DNA of 64,000 nt from Streptomyces sp. NBC_00306 (GCF_036169555.1 NZ_CP108032.1:2418001-2482000), one strand, 5' to 3'. Positions 35,570 to 42,808 are shown, counted from the stretch's first letter. Notes: generated by a model from the sequence alone, not told the origin. Numbers and translations are program-made.

Positions 35570-36772
35570 TTAAGCGGCTTGGACGACGGGGGGATGGACG
35601 GTGAAGACTCGGTCGTCGCACAGGAGGGCCCATAGGACGTCGGCGCGTCGGCGGGCGAGGGCGATGACGGCCTGGACGTGCTTGCAGCCCTCGGTTCGCT
35701 TCTTCAGGTAGTAGTCGCGGTTGGGGCCTTCGCGGATGATGCTGGTCTGGGCGGACAGATAGAAGACGCGGCGCAGGCGTCGGCTGTAGCGCTTCGGGCG
35801 GTGGAGGTTGCCGGTGCGGCGTCCGGAGTCGCGTGGAACGGGGACCAGGCCGGCGGCGGAGGCGAGGTGGCCTGCGTCGGCGTAGGTGCTCAGGTCACCG
35901 GCTGCGACGATGAACTCGGCTCCCAGGATGGGGCCCATGCCCGGCAGGGACTCGATGATGTTGGCCTGGGGGTGGGTGTGGAAGGTCTGCCGGATCTGCT
36001 GGTCGATGTGCTTGAGCCGGTCGTCCAGGGCGAGGGTCTGTGTGGCGATGTCCGCGACGATGCTGGCGGCGACATCTTGGCCCGGCAGCGTGGTGCGCTG
36101 AGTTCTGGCGGCTTGCAGTGCGGTGGTGGCGACTGCGTCGGGGTTGCGGACGTTGCGTCCCTTTAGCCAGGCGGTGAGGCGGGTTTGGCCGTGGCGGCGT
36201 ATGGCTGCCGGGGTCTGGTGGCGGGTGAGCAGGATGAGCGCGCCTTTGTGGTCGGCGTAGTCGAAGGCCCGTTCCAGGGCGGGGAAGATCCCGGCGAGCA
36301 TGTCGCGGAGCCGGTTGAGCATCCGGACACGGTCGGCGATCAGGTCGGTGCGGTGGGCGGTCAGCAGAGCCAGATCGGCTGCCAACTGGGCGGGGACATC
36401 GATGGAGGTGAAGTCCCGCCGCAGGCGGGCGGTTTCTGCGATCACGTAGGCGTCGCGGGCGTCGGTCTTGGCTTCACCGCGGTAGGACCCGGACATCCGG
36501 TTGACCGTCCGGCCGGGAACGTAAAGGGCCTGTTGGCCATGCGCGGCGAGTAAGGCCAGCAGCAGTGCGGACGCGGTGCCGGCGATGTCGACGGCCCAGT
36601 GCACTTGGTCGGCGAGGGCGAGGATCTCGCCTAGGGCGGTCAGAATCGCGCTCTCGTCGTTGGGGACCTTCTCGCTCCAGACCGTTGCCCCGGTTTCGTC
36701 GACCGCAGTGAGCCAGTGGTGGGCCTTACCTGCGTCGATCCCGACCCAGAGGTGGGTCAGCTGCTCGGCCAT
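35570..36772 (-). CDS. IS110-family transposase
   Basis: 400 residues, ATG 36772 behind GAGGAGACGC. N-terminal RuvC-like DEDD domain: LWVGIDAGKAHHWLTAV (first Asp), WAVDIAGTAS, KTDARDAYVIAETARLRR (last Asp pair). C-terminal Tnp2 part: IIESLPGMGPILGAEFIVAA and ASAAGLVPVPRDSGRR with the catalytic Ser region. Full length, no frameshift, so possibly active. IS110 elements lack clear inverted repeats and use a structured RNA from the flanking non-coding end to choose targets. Element ends could not be fixed from one copy. Confidence 0.93.
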   Translation of the reverse strand: MAEQLTHLWVGIDAGKAHHWLTAVDETGATVWSEKVPNDESAILTALGEILALADQVHWAVDIAGTASALLLALLAAHGQQALYVPGRTVNRMSGSYRGEAKTDARDAYVIAETARLRRDFTSIDVPAQLAADLALLTAHRTDLIADRVRMLNRLRDMLAGIFPALERAFDYADHKGALILLTRHQTPAAIRRHGQTRLTAWLKGRNVRNPDAVATTALQAARTQRTTLPGQDVAASIVADIATQTLALDDRLKHIDQQIRQTFHTHPQANIIESLPGMGPILGAEFIVAAGDLSTYADAGHLASAAGLVPVPRDSGRRTGNLHRPKRYSRRLRRVFYLSAQTSIIREGPNRDYYLKKRTEGCKHVQAVIALARRRADVLWALLCDDRVFTVHPPVVQAA

Positions 36773-36960
36773 GTGCGTCTCCTCGGTTCTGGCAGCATGC
36801 CGTTCGGTCCGAGGAACACCCGCCGTCAGCTCCGTAAGCAGCGATCGATGCGCAGATCTCAATCAGCGGCCAGGCGTCCCGAAGAGCGGGGCGGCCACTC
36901 CACCGGAGCCACTTGGGCAAGCGACTTTAGAGCCACACCCCACTCTTCCGGACCGCCAAA
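36773..36960 (-). other. Possible bridge-RNA region of the IS110 element
   Basis: Non-coding stretch directly upstream of the transposase, where IS110-group elements encode their bridge RNA. It has short self-complementary segments but no structure could be computed here. Candidate by position only. Confidence 0.3.
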
Positions 36961-36968
36961 CAACTTAC

Positions 36969-36991
36969 GGAGCGGCTTTGGGCTGGAGCTG
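36969..36991. repeat. Partial copy of the MITE-like repeat end
   Basis: GGAGCGGCTTTGGGCTGGAG and the next bases match the left end of the element at 39503 and then diverge. It sits between the IS110 left side and the tRNA-Arg remnant. Confidence 0.6.
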
Positions 36992-37031
36992 AGGCCCCCA
37001 ACCAAGATCGGTCGGGTCTCGCTTTCCTACC

Positions 37032-37076
37032 TGGAGCCCCCAGTCGGGTTCGAACCGACGACACCCGCTTTAGGAG
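37032..37076 (-). other. tRNA-Arg(CCU) 3'-half remnant
   Basis: Minus strand: anticodon loop with CCT, stem AGCGG, T arm GTCGG-TTCGAAC-CCGAC, acceptor TGGGGGC and CCA. Upstream sequence does not continue as a 5' half. As with the Val and Pro copies, likeness ends in the anticodon loop. Confidence 0.75.
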
Positions 37077-37283
37077 CGAGGTGGGGTGGTTGCTGGGGTG
37101 ACCTGCGACGAGCTGCCCTGCAGCAAGACCCGGTGTCTGCACCGTTGTTGCTGGCAAGTCCCCGTGAGTCCCCGCCTGTTCTGGCACGGAAGTGGCACAG
37201 TGCCGCGGTAGCGGTGAGGCAGCCGACCCTTGTTGCACCCGGGGCCGCGGCCTTTACCGTCCGGCCTGGTGTTCACTACACAC

Positions 37284-37901
37284 ATGACTGGTAGCTCAGA
37301 GCAGCACCGCCTGAGAAGTGCGATCTCCGTCCTTGGGGATGCTGTACCCGGAGATCTTCGGCGGTCTCCCCTTGGCTGGGCCGGCGTACGGGCGTGGGAA
37401 GCCGCTCATGGCATCGAACTACCAGAGCCCTACCGTACGTTTGTCGCGGATGTTGCCAACGGTTCGTTGGAGGGTGCATCTATGGCGCACGCACTCCTTC
37501 CTTTGGGAAGACTTCCTGAGAACTGGCAGAGCTGGAAGGCGGATTGCTGGCTTAGCCCCGAACCATTCGACGGAACGGCTGTGCGTAAGTTCACTGATCC
37601 TTTCCCTCTGGAGGAGGAGTGGCAGTGGGAGTACGACTACTACAACCACGATGAGCACTCACCCCTACTCCACGGCATCTATCAGAATGGCTCGGTCCTC
37701 CTGGCCGGTAACCGTGACTGCGAGTTCTGGGTACTCGTGGTCACAGGGCCTCAGCGCGGCCGGGTCTGGTGGCTGGGAGACGGATGCGTGGCTCCGTATA
37801 GGGGCGCGGGGGAGGAACGCGAGACAGAGGCCGACTTCGTGGCCTGGTTCCAGGATTGGCAAGCTGACCGAGGATGGTGGTCCGAGCACCTCGACGGGTA
37901 G
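37284..37901 (+). CDS. SMI1/KNR4-family protein
   Basis: 205 residues from the ATG at 37284; the ribosome binding site is weak. Family pattern: VRAWEAAHGIELPEPYRTFV (helix with the conserved LP-YR), VANGSLEGASMAHALLPLGR, then NGSVLLAGNRDCEFWVLVVT and GRVWWLGDG. In bacteria this superfamily is mostly immunity proteins against contact-dependent and polymorphic toxins. No toxin is adjacent. Confidence 0.85.
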   Translation: MTGSSEQHRLRSAISVLGDAVPGDLRRSPLGWAGVRAWEAAHGIELPEPYRTFVADVANGSLEGASMAHALLPLGRLPENWQSWKADCWLSPEPFDGTAVRKFTDPFPLEEEWQWEYDYYNHDEHSPLLHGIYQNGSVLLAGNRDCEFWVLVVTGPQRGRVWWLGDGCVAPYRGAGEERETEADFVAWFQDWQADRGWWSEHLDG

Positions 37902-38134
37902 GTCTCGGCAGGCGGCTGTCTGTGCGGCCGAAGGGCCTGCCCCAAGGGACAGGCCTTGTACAGCGCCTTCTGATCCGTAGCTCTAGCCAGATCGGTCAGC
38001 GACGGTCACACCGGTCACTGCAAGGCCCTATAGGGACGCTACTGGACGGTGGCGGTTGTTGCAGTTGCGGTACGCGGCTGCTGTACAGCGCTACCTTTGC
38101 GAGACCATCCATTCGAAGATTACTCTGCACACGA

Positions 38135-38656
38135 TCATCGCGACCGTGACACGGCTGGCTGATCCCTGCGGTGGAACTCCTCAGAGCTGGAGCATGTGCT
38201 GTCAGGGTCCCCAACGAGGCACATGGTCGGCTCCTCGGGATCGCCGTAGGTGTTGAGAGACAGCGCGCAGTGGATCCCCTCAAAAAGCACTGTCACCCCA
38301 TCGCCGCGATCTGCGGGGTTGTCGATGTCCTCCGGCACGAAGCCGCCCGGTGAACCGGAGGGGACCCAAAACGCCCAACTGCCGGCCGTGGCGTCGTCGA
38401 GATCCGCGCAGAAGAATGGATCCAGACCCGATCTCTCAAGCCGGGTGCTCGTGAACGTCCGGTCCGCGTTGAAGTCCAGCGATGCACCAGACGCGTTGGT
38501 CCAGTGCCCCTGGAGCTGTGTCGTGGATATCTCGACGAAGTTGCTTGCGCAGCCTGCACTCACGATCGCCACCGAGCTGGCAAGCGCAACCCATGTGAGG
38601 GTTCTACGTCTTCGCTGGCTCACGGCCACTTGAGCGACTCCCTGTTCCGTTGACAC
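38135..38656 (-). CDS. Hypothetical lipoprotein
   Basis: 173 residues, GTG start. Basic start RRRRT, hydrophobic WVALASSVAIV, then lipobox VSAGC with the acylated Cys at about 36. The mature part (LQGHWTNASGASLDFNADRT) reads like a lipocalin-type strand, with Cys pairs further on. Probably anchored outside the membrane. No family assigned. Confidence 0.7.
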   Translation of the reverse strand: MSTEQGVAQVAVSQRRRRTLTWVALASSVAIVSAGCASNFVEISTTQLQGHWTNASGASLDFNADRTFTSTRLERSGLDPFFCADLDDATAGSWAFWVPSGSPGGFVPEDIDNPADRGDGVTVLFEGIHCALSLNTYGDPEEPTMCLVGDPDSTCSSSEEFHRRDQPAVSRSR

Positions 38657-38765
38657 TCATACCCCGCGACTCGCGCCTCACATTTGAACGCGTTCAACCT
38701 AGTCGACAGGTGGCCTGAATAGCGAGGCCGTCATAGCCCACGACGGTCAACGGGAGGCGCGGGTC

Positions 38766-38858
38766 GGTGGAGTCCCGATTGCCGAGTCAAGCGGCCACCG
38801 ATCTTGAAAACCGTCGTGGCGCGAGTCACCGTGGGTTCAAATCCCACACCCACCGCCA
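38766..38858 (+). other. tRNA-Ser(UGA)-like remnant
   Basis: From 38813 the sequence is a good tRNA-Ser 3' half: loop with TGA, long variable arm CGTGGCGCGAGTCACC, T arm GTGGG-TTCAAAT-CCCAC and GCCA end. The 5' part starts GGTGG and has a D-arm-like GCCGAG, but about six extra bases break the acceptor and the anticodon stem does not pair. Judged a non-functional hybrid at an old attachment site. Confidence 0.65.
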
Positions 38859-38862
38859 GGTG

Positions 38863-38899
38863 AAACGGCTCCTGACCAGGTTCTGGTCAGGGCCCGTTT
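38863..38899 (+). terminator. Hairpin after tRNA-Ser-like remnant
   Basis: AAACGGCTCCTGACCAG pairs with CTGGTCAGGGCCCGTTT across a 3-base loop (one mismatch), ending in T residues, five bases after the CCA. Confidence 0.7.
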
Positions 38900-39028
38900 C
38901 GCGTGCATGCTGCCCGTCTGACGCTGTGGTTCCCCGTCAGTCCCCGACCGATCGGGCACGCATGGGGCACGACAACTCGACGTGACTGAGCAGAGCAAAC
39001 GGTCGGTGGAGCTCGGCAACGCTCAGGA

Positions 39029-39472
39029 TCAGTCGTCCTCGATGTACTCGGGAGCCGGTGACCACGGCGGGGGCAGTTCATCGTCGGGCTGACCGACAAC
39101 GCGGCGAGGGTAGCGATCGTGCCACCACCTACCGTTCCGCCGGCCTTCGGCCTTCTTCCCCTGCATAGGGGCTGTCGCAGCGGTGAACCGATCATCCATC
39201 GCGTTCAGAGAGGGCTGGCGTAGTGCGCGTACCCGATCGGTCAGGAGTGGCCACGCTTCACATAGCCAGTCACGGCAGGCCAATTCGTTGTGGTACTCCC
39301 AGACCCCCTCCGTGTCGAAACCCTCCTCGATGTCCGTCACGACCAGTCGCCACCTGGCCAGGGCCTCGTTGAGCGTCCAACCACTGCGGTACCGGTCGGC
39401 CAGGGCGCGCATGGCTGTGAGAACGGACGCGTTGTCCTCTTCCGTCAGCGGGGTGTCGGCCTGTTCGTCCAC
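39029..39472 (-). CDS. Hypothetical protein
   Basis: 147 residues from the GTG at 39472. A longer frame starts at 39541, but its first 20 codons lie inside the MITE-like repeat and are rejected. Holds WTLNEALARWRLVVTDIEEG and DWLCEAWPLLTDRVRALRQP, helical and soluble, with a proline-rich C-terminus. Not recognised. Confidence 0.6.
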   Translation of the reverse strand: MDEQADTPLTEEDNASVLTAMRALADRYRSGWTLNEALARWRLVVTDIEEGFDTEGVWEYHNELACRDWLCEAWPLLTDRVRALRQPSLNAMDDRFTAATAPMQGKKAEGRRNGRWWHDRYPRRVVGQPDDELPPPWSPAPEYIEDD

Positions 39473-39502
39473 GCAGGGCACCGTAGCGCGTAGGTCGGCG
39501 GA

Positions 39503-39649
39503 GCGGCTTTGGGCTGGAGCTGCCATGGGGCGAGAGATCATGGCCCCTTACGCTGGCCGCGAATCGGGCAGTCTCTGGACCTGCCCGCAATAGCCCGATC
39601 TGGGGCCATGATCTTCGAGGCTCGCCCCATGGTGGCTGCGTAAAGCCGC
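39503..39649. repeat. Dispersed MITE-like repeat, copy B
   Basis: 147 bp. Ends GCGGCTTT/AAAGCCGC form a terminal inverted repeat, with longer inner complementarity around GCCATGGGGCGAG and GATCATGGCCCC. GGA flanks both sides. No coding capacity. The copy at 30656 shares both ends and the centre; 36969 has only one end. Confidence 0.75.
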
Positions 39650-39782
39650 GGAGCTGACCGCCCCAGCCACAGCGGGCTACCCTCTCGCGCATCTGGTGTG
39701 CTTGCTCAGCCGCGCGGCCGGCGTAGCCGGGGATGGAGCGGGGCGGAGACAGGAGCGTCGTCCCCGGCGGTGACGCCGGGGA

Positions 39783-39837
39783 GCGCGCGGCGAGCGGAGC
39801 GAGCCGCCTTGAACCCGTAGAGAAGGCTTCTACTCAC
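39783..39837. repeat. 53-bp dispersed repeat, copy 2
   Basis: Near-identical to 31921-31973, with CGCC instead of C after GCGAGC and AGAGAAGGC instead of TGAGAAGGT. It lies 88 bp past the end of the methyltransferase gene. Confidence 0.75.
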
Positions 39838-39924
39838 TGCTTGTCGCCAGAACTATTCCGAACCACTTGAGGTTCGGCCCCCGCTTGCCGACTTGACCGT
39901 CCGAGCCCGACCGGAGCTACTGCT

Positions 39925-40596
39925 TCAACCACTGCGATGTGCGGTGATGACCAGTGTGCCGACCTTTCGTGGCCCGGGCGGTGCGGCGAGCACGCGGGCG
40001 GTATCTGTGGTGAACCCGTGGTCGTGCAGGATCGCCAGCCACCGTTCGGGTTCGTAGTCCCAGCGCTTCACAACAAGAGGGTCCTCGCCCTCGGACCGGT
40101 TGATGTACGAGGCTTGGCAGCCGTAGCAGCCTTCGATGGCGGGGCGTTGGGAGAAGGCGAGCACTCCGCCAGGACGTAGCCGCCGATGGACGACAGGCAG
40201 CAGATCGCCCGGGTCCGTGAACCAGACAGCGCCGAACACGGAGTAGATCGCGTCGAATTGCTCGCTACTCTCGGTCAGGAATCGCAGGGCGTCTGCGTGG
40301 TGCAGCGCCACGCCACTACCGTTCCAGCGCTCCTCGGCGGCGCTCAATTGCGCGCGAGATACGTCGACGCCGACCGCACGGGCTCCGAGAGCGGCGACGT
40401 GAGCGATGTTGCCGCCCTTACCGCAGCCGAGGGCAAGGACGTTCGCACCGGGCGTGATGGCCAGGACCTCAGCACCGGGGCCATGGTCGGCGTACTGAGT
40501 CCAGTTGAACCAGGTCCTTTCGCCGGCAGCGTTCGTCAGGCGCCGCTCGGGCTTCTGCTTCGAGTAGTTCTCCCACGCGACGTTGGTGTTCGTCAC
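39925..40596 (-). CDS. Class I SAM-dependent methyltransferase
   Basis: 223 residues from the GTG at 40596, which has GAAGGGAG upstream; longer starts lack one. Motif I is VLALGCGKGGNIAHV, the acidic strand end AVGVDVS, motif II/III region EQFDAIYSVFGAVWFTDPGD and post-motif RRLRPGGVLAFSQRP. The start VAWENYSKQKPERRLTN suggests small-molecule or peptide substrates rather than DNA. It begins 66 bp downstream of the GRDP-like pseudogene's final stop, in the same direction, so the two were probably one operon. Confidence 0.88.
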   Translation of the reverse strand: MTNTNVAWENYSKQKPERRLTNAAGERTWFNWTQYADHGPGAEVLAITPGANVLALGCGKGGNIAHVAALGARAVGVDVSRAQLSAAEERWNGSGVALHHADALRFLTESSEQFDAIYSVFGAVWFTDPGDLLPVVHRRLRPGGVLAFSQRPAIEGCYGCQASYINRSEGEDPLVVKRWDYEPERWLAILHDHGFTTDTARVLAAPPGPRKVGTLVITAHRSG

Positions 40597-40661
40597 CTGC
40601 ACTCCCTTCGCAGAGCCGGCCGCTCGGCGGATCGCCGGACGGCCGGCAGACCGTCGCCCCG

Positions 40662-41144
40662 TTACTTCTTCTTGCCACCGTTGGGACTGTCGCTGCATCC
40701 GGCGTGGCACTGGGAGCACTCACCCATCTTGGCCGTCTCGGGCCACAGATCGAGGTCGATCGTGAACCCCGCCTGAGTCATGGCAGCGAGCGTGCGCTCA
40801 CGGGCCGCCTAGGGACTGGACGCCGACTCCTCACTGTCCGGGGTGGAGACGTGGTGAACGAACCGGCCGCCGACCCGCTCGCAGAACTGGGCGTAGTCGA
40901 CGGTGTGGAGGATCCAGGTGTGCCAGCCGATGTCCACCAGCTTGCTCGGCGACAGTTCGACTCCCGGGCGCCGGCCGCTGGTGTCGGGGAAGGCGGCCGT
41001 CTGGCCGACGATACGGCGGGCCGTGCCGCGATCGATCTCAGGTTGGTCCTTGATGACGCGGGCGGTGAGGCGTCGCATCACCTCGGCCTCGACAAGCGTG
41101 GCCGGGTCGGTGGTACTCGCGGGACGGACTGACTCGATGGTCAT
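40662..41144 (-). pseudogene. GRDP-like protein with Cys-rich tail, nonsense mutation
   Basis: ATG 41144 after GGAGGAAGC. The first 111 codons match the intact copy at 29033 (DIGWHTWILHTVDYAQFCER). A GAG-to-TAG change stops it at 40809-40811. Beyond the stop the frame stays open for 48 codons and encodes a conserved-looking end: LDLWPETAKMGECSQCHAGC followed by SDSPNGGKKK and TAA. This tail (CxxCxxxC, lysine end) is absent from the other copy. Intact length would be 160. Tail and adjacent methyltransferase recall precursor-plus-modifier pairs; unproven. Confidence 0.75.
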
Positions 41145-41390
41145 GCTTCCTCCTGTAGGGATGTCGCCCTCCGCTGAGGGCCTGCCCGTCCACGCACCGG
41201 ATGGAGAGGGGTGAACCGGCGCGGGCGGGAGTCTGCGGGACGATTCCGTGCTCGCCCTGAGGCAGCCCGGACAGGCGCAGGGCGGGTAGGCGAGGGACAT
41301 CACGGGCGCATCGGCGGCCGAGACCACGCGTACGGCAGCCGGGGATCGCTCGAGCGTGCCCGGGTCGACGCGGTACACCCTGATCGTCAT
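41145..41390 (-). CDS. Possible small CxCxxC protein running into the GRDP-like frame
   Basis: From an ATG at 41390 (a GTG at 41423 has AAGGTG upstream) the frame encodes MTIRVYRVDPGTLERSPAAV and, later, LAYPPCACPGC. Small proteins with this start and Cys motif are ones I recognise from Streptomyces near XRE regulators. No stop occurs before the GRDP-like start at 41144, in the same frame, so either its own stop has been lost or a fusion is made. Divergent from the XRE gene at 41542. Confidence 0.4.
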
Positions 41391-41541
41391 GCCGCGATGC
41401 GTGCCATTGCGGAGAGTCGTCACGCAATCACCTTGGCGGGAAGACCACGAGTGGCGCGGCGTCAGGAAAGGCGTCAAACCGGCGACACACGGGGCGTCAT
41501 TTCGGTGTCATTGGCGGGGTGTTGGAGCTACCGTCTCTTGT

Positions 41542-42297
41542 ATGGCCACACCGAACAGCGCGTTGCGAGCGGTCCGCCTCGGTCTGCTCATGTCCCAAGA
41601 CGACTTTGCCCGCGCCGTGCGGGATGCCGGCACCCGCGCGGGCCAGCCCAACGATGCCAACAAGCGACTCGTACAACGCTGGGAGTCCGGCATCACCACC
41701 GCACCGCGAGCCGTGTACGCCCGCGCTCTGGAGTCCGTAACAGGACTGCCGATCGAGTCCCTCGGCTTCTCCGGCACGATGTCGACTGCGCTGGTTTCCG
41801 AGGACGGCCGCGGCGGCCACGACGTCGAAGCATCCACGAACATCGCCCCGACGGTCGCGCCGCACACGGAGCGGCAAGGCGCGCATCGCAACTACAGCGG
41901 CGTGTGGCTCAGCCGCTACGAGTACTTCAGCTCCGGCCGCGACTCGGCACTCATCGGTCAGCACTATGTCGTCGTACTGCAGCATGGCAACCGGCTCACC
42001 GTTCGCAGCTTGCCGGGGTCGTCCGACAGTCCGTTGACGATGGACCTGGAAATCGACGGTCACGTTGCCACGGGAACCTGGACTGAGCAGACCGCGACCG
42101 ACGGCTACTACCGCGGTGCCCGCTACCACGGTGCGATTCAGCTGCTCATCGAGCCGACAGGCCGTCGCATGACGGGCAAGTGGGTCGGCTTCGGCAAAGA
42201 GTTCGACGTCAACACCGGGCCCTGGGAGCTCGTGTTCCAGGACGCCTCGACGAACAAGGCGACTCTCGCCGCATTCAACAAGCGGCCCACAGGCTGA
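41542..42297 (+). CDS. XRE-family regulator with C-terminal beta domain
   Basis: 251 residues from ATG 41542; no ribosome binding site at normal distance, so perhaps leaderless. Helix-turn-helix in the first ~70 residues (LMSQDDFARAVRDAGTRAGQ, NKRLVQRWESGITTAPRAVY). After an acidic linker, about 120 residues of alternating strands (YSGVWLSRYEYFSSGRDSAL, MTGKWVGFGKEFDVNTGPWE) look like a lipocalin-type ligand or sensor domain. Probably regulates the divergent small-protein/GRDP/methyltransferase genes. It is the last gene before the right att site. Confidence 0.82.
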   Translation: MATPNSALRAVRLGLLMSQDDFARAVRDAGTRAGQPNDANKRLVQRWESGITTAPRAVYARALESVTGLPIESLGFSGTMSTALVSEDGRGGHDVEASTNIAPTVAPHTERQGAHRNYSGVWLSRYEYFSSGRDSALIGQHYVVVLQHGNRLTVRSLPGSSDSPLTMDLEIDGHVATGTWTEQTATDGYYRGARYHGAIQLLIEPTGRRMTGKWVGFGKEFDVNTGPWELVFQDASTNKATLAAFNKRPTG

Positions 42298-42377
42298 CCG
42301 GGGCTGATGGAGTGCCCTCGGCTCGCCCCGCCGGACAGACTGATGGGCCGAGCCGTGGCATCGCACCGCCGGCCCGC

Positions 42378-42400
42378 TGATGTCAGCCCTGGATGTCATG
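42378..42400. other. TGATGTCAG-type direct repeats, right end
   Basis: TGATGTCAG at 42378 and the variant GGATGTCAT at 42391, about 60-70 bp inside the right att site. Same motif and same 13-bp spacing as at 33083/33096. Confidence 0.5.
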
Positions 42401-42420
42401 TGGCATCCAGGTGGCACGAC

Positions 42421-42452
42421 GAAGGCCCCGACCATGATCGGTCGGGGCCTTC
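42421..42452 (-). terminator. tRNA-Val terminator
   Basis: Perfect inverted repeat GAAGGCCCCGACC / GGTCGGGGCCTTC with a 6-base loop, four bases beyond the tRNA 3' end. Confidence 0.85.
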
Positions 42453-42456
42453 GCAC

Positions 42457-42531
42457 TGGTGGGCGCGGACGGTTTCGAACCGCCGACATCTGCTTTGTAA
42501 GAGCAGCGCTCTACCCCTGAGCTACGCACCC
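42457..42531 (-). tRNA. tRNA-Val (anticodon UAC), CCA encoded
   Basis: Folds fully: acceptor GGGTGCG/CGCGCCC, D arm GCTC/GAGC, anticodon stem CTGCT/AGCAG with loop CTTACAA, T arm GGCGG-TTCGAAA-CCGTC, discriminator A and encoded CCA. The anticodon is TAC, valine. Its 3' 45 nt are duplicated at 32940-32984, marking it as the integration site of the island; the island lies on its 3' side. Confidence 0.93.
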
Positions 42532-42808
42532 GTGGATGAGTGAACAGGGTACATGGCCCACTGGCCCGCCCCGCAAACCCGTTTCCCACCCGCCAAGGCC
42601 ACCCCGCACCCGCCGCGCCCCCGGGGGCTACCCCCACCCCCGACCCGGTGGTCGGCCGGATCGTACGCGTCGCCCCCTCGCTCATACCGTGAGAGCGCGT
42701 CGGCGGCGCAGTCGAGCGCACCGCACCGCACCGCCCGCGCCGTGCACAGCACCACCCGCACCGCCCGCACCGCACCGCACCACCGCATCCACAGGGGGAA
42801 TGATCACC

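Larger units (their letters stand above)
32940..42501. mobile_element. Integrated island at tRNA-Val(UAC)
   Basis: Bounded by 45-nt identical direct repeats of the tRNA-Val 3' half (32940-32984 and 42457-42501), the usual outcome of tyrosine-recombinase integration into a tRNA. About 9.5 kb. TGATGTCAG repeats lie just inside both ends (33083/33096 and 42378/42391). No intact integrase, relaxase, FtsK-like or replication gene remains, so it is a decayed element. Contents: CPCC/TPR genes, IS110, SMI1/KNR4, lipoprotein, methyltransferase, GRDP-like pseudogene, XRE regulator and three other tRNA 3' halves. Confidence 0.8.

Noticed and set aside
38766..38858. Functional tRNA-Ser
   Set aside because: Extra bases break the acceptor stem and the anticodon stem does not pair; only the 3' half is sound.
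42536..42808. N-terminal extension of the DUF4097 lipoprotein
   Set aside because: Low-complexity Pro/Arg stretch upstream of a good ribosome binding site and a proper lipoprotein signal.
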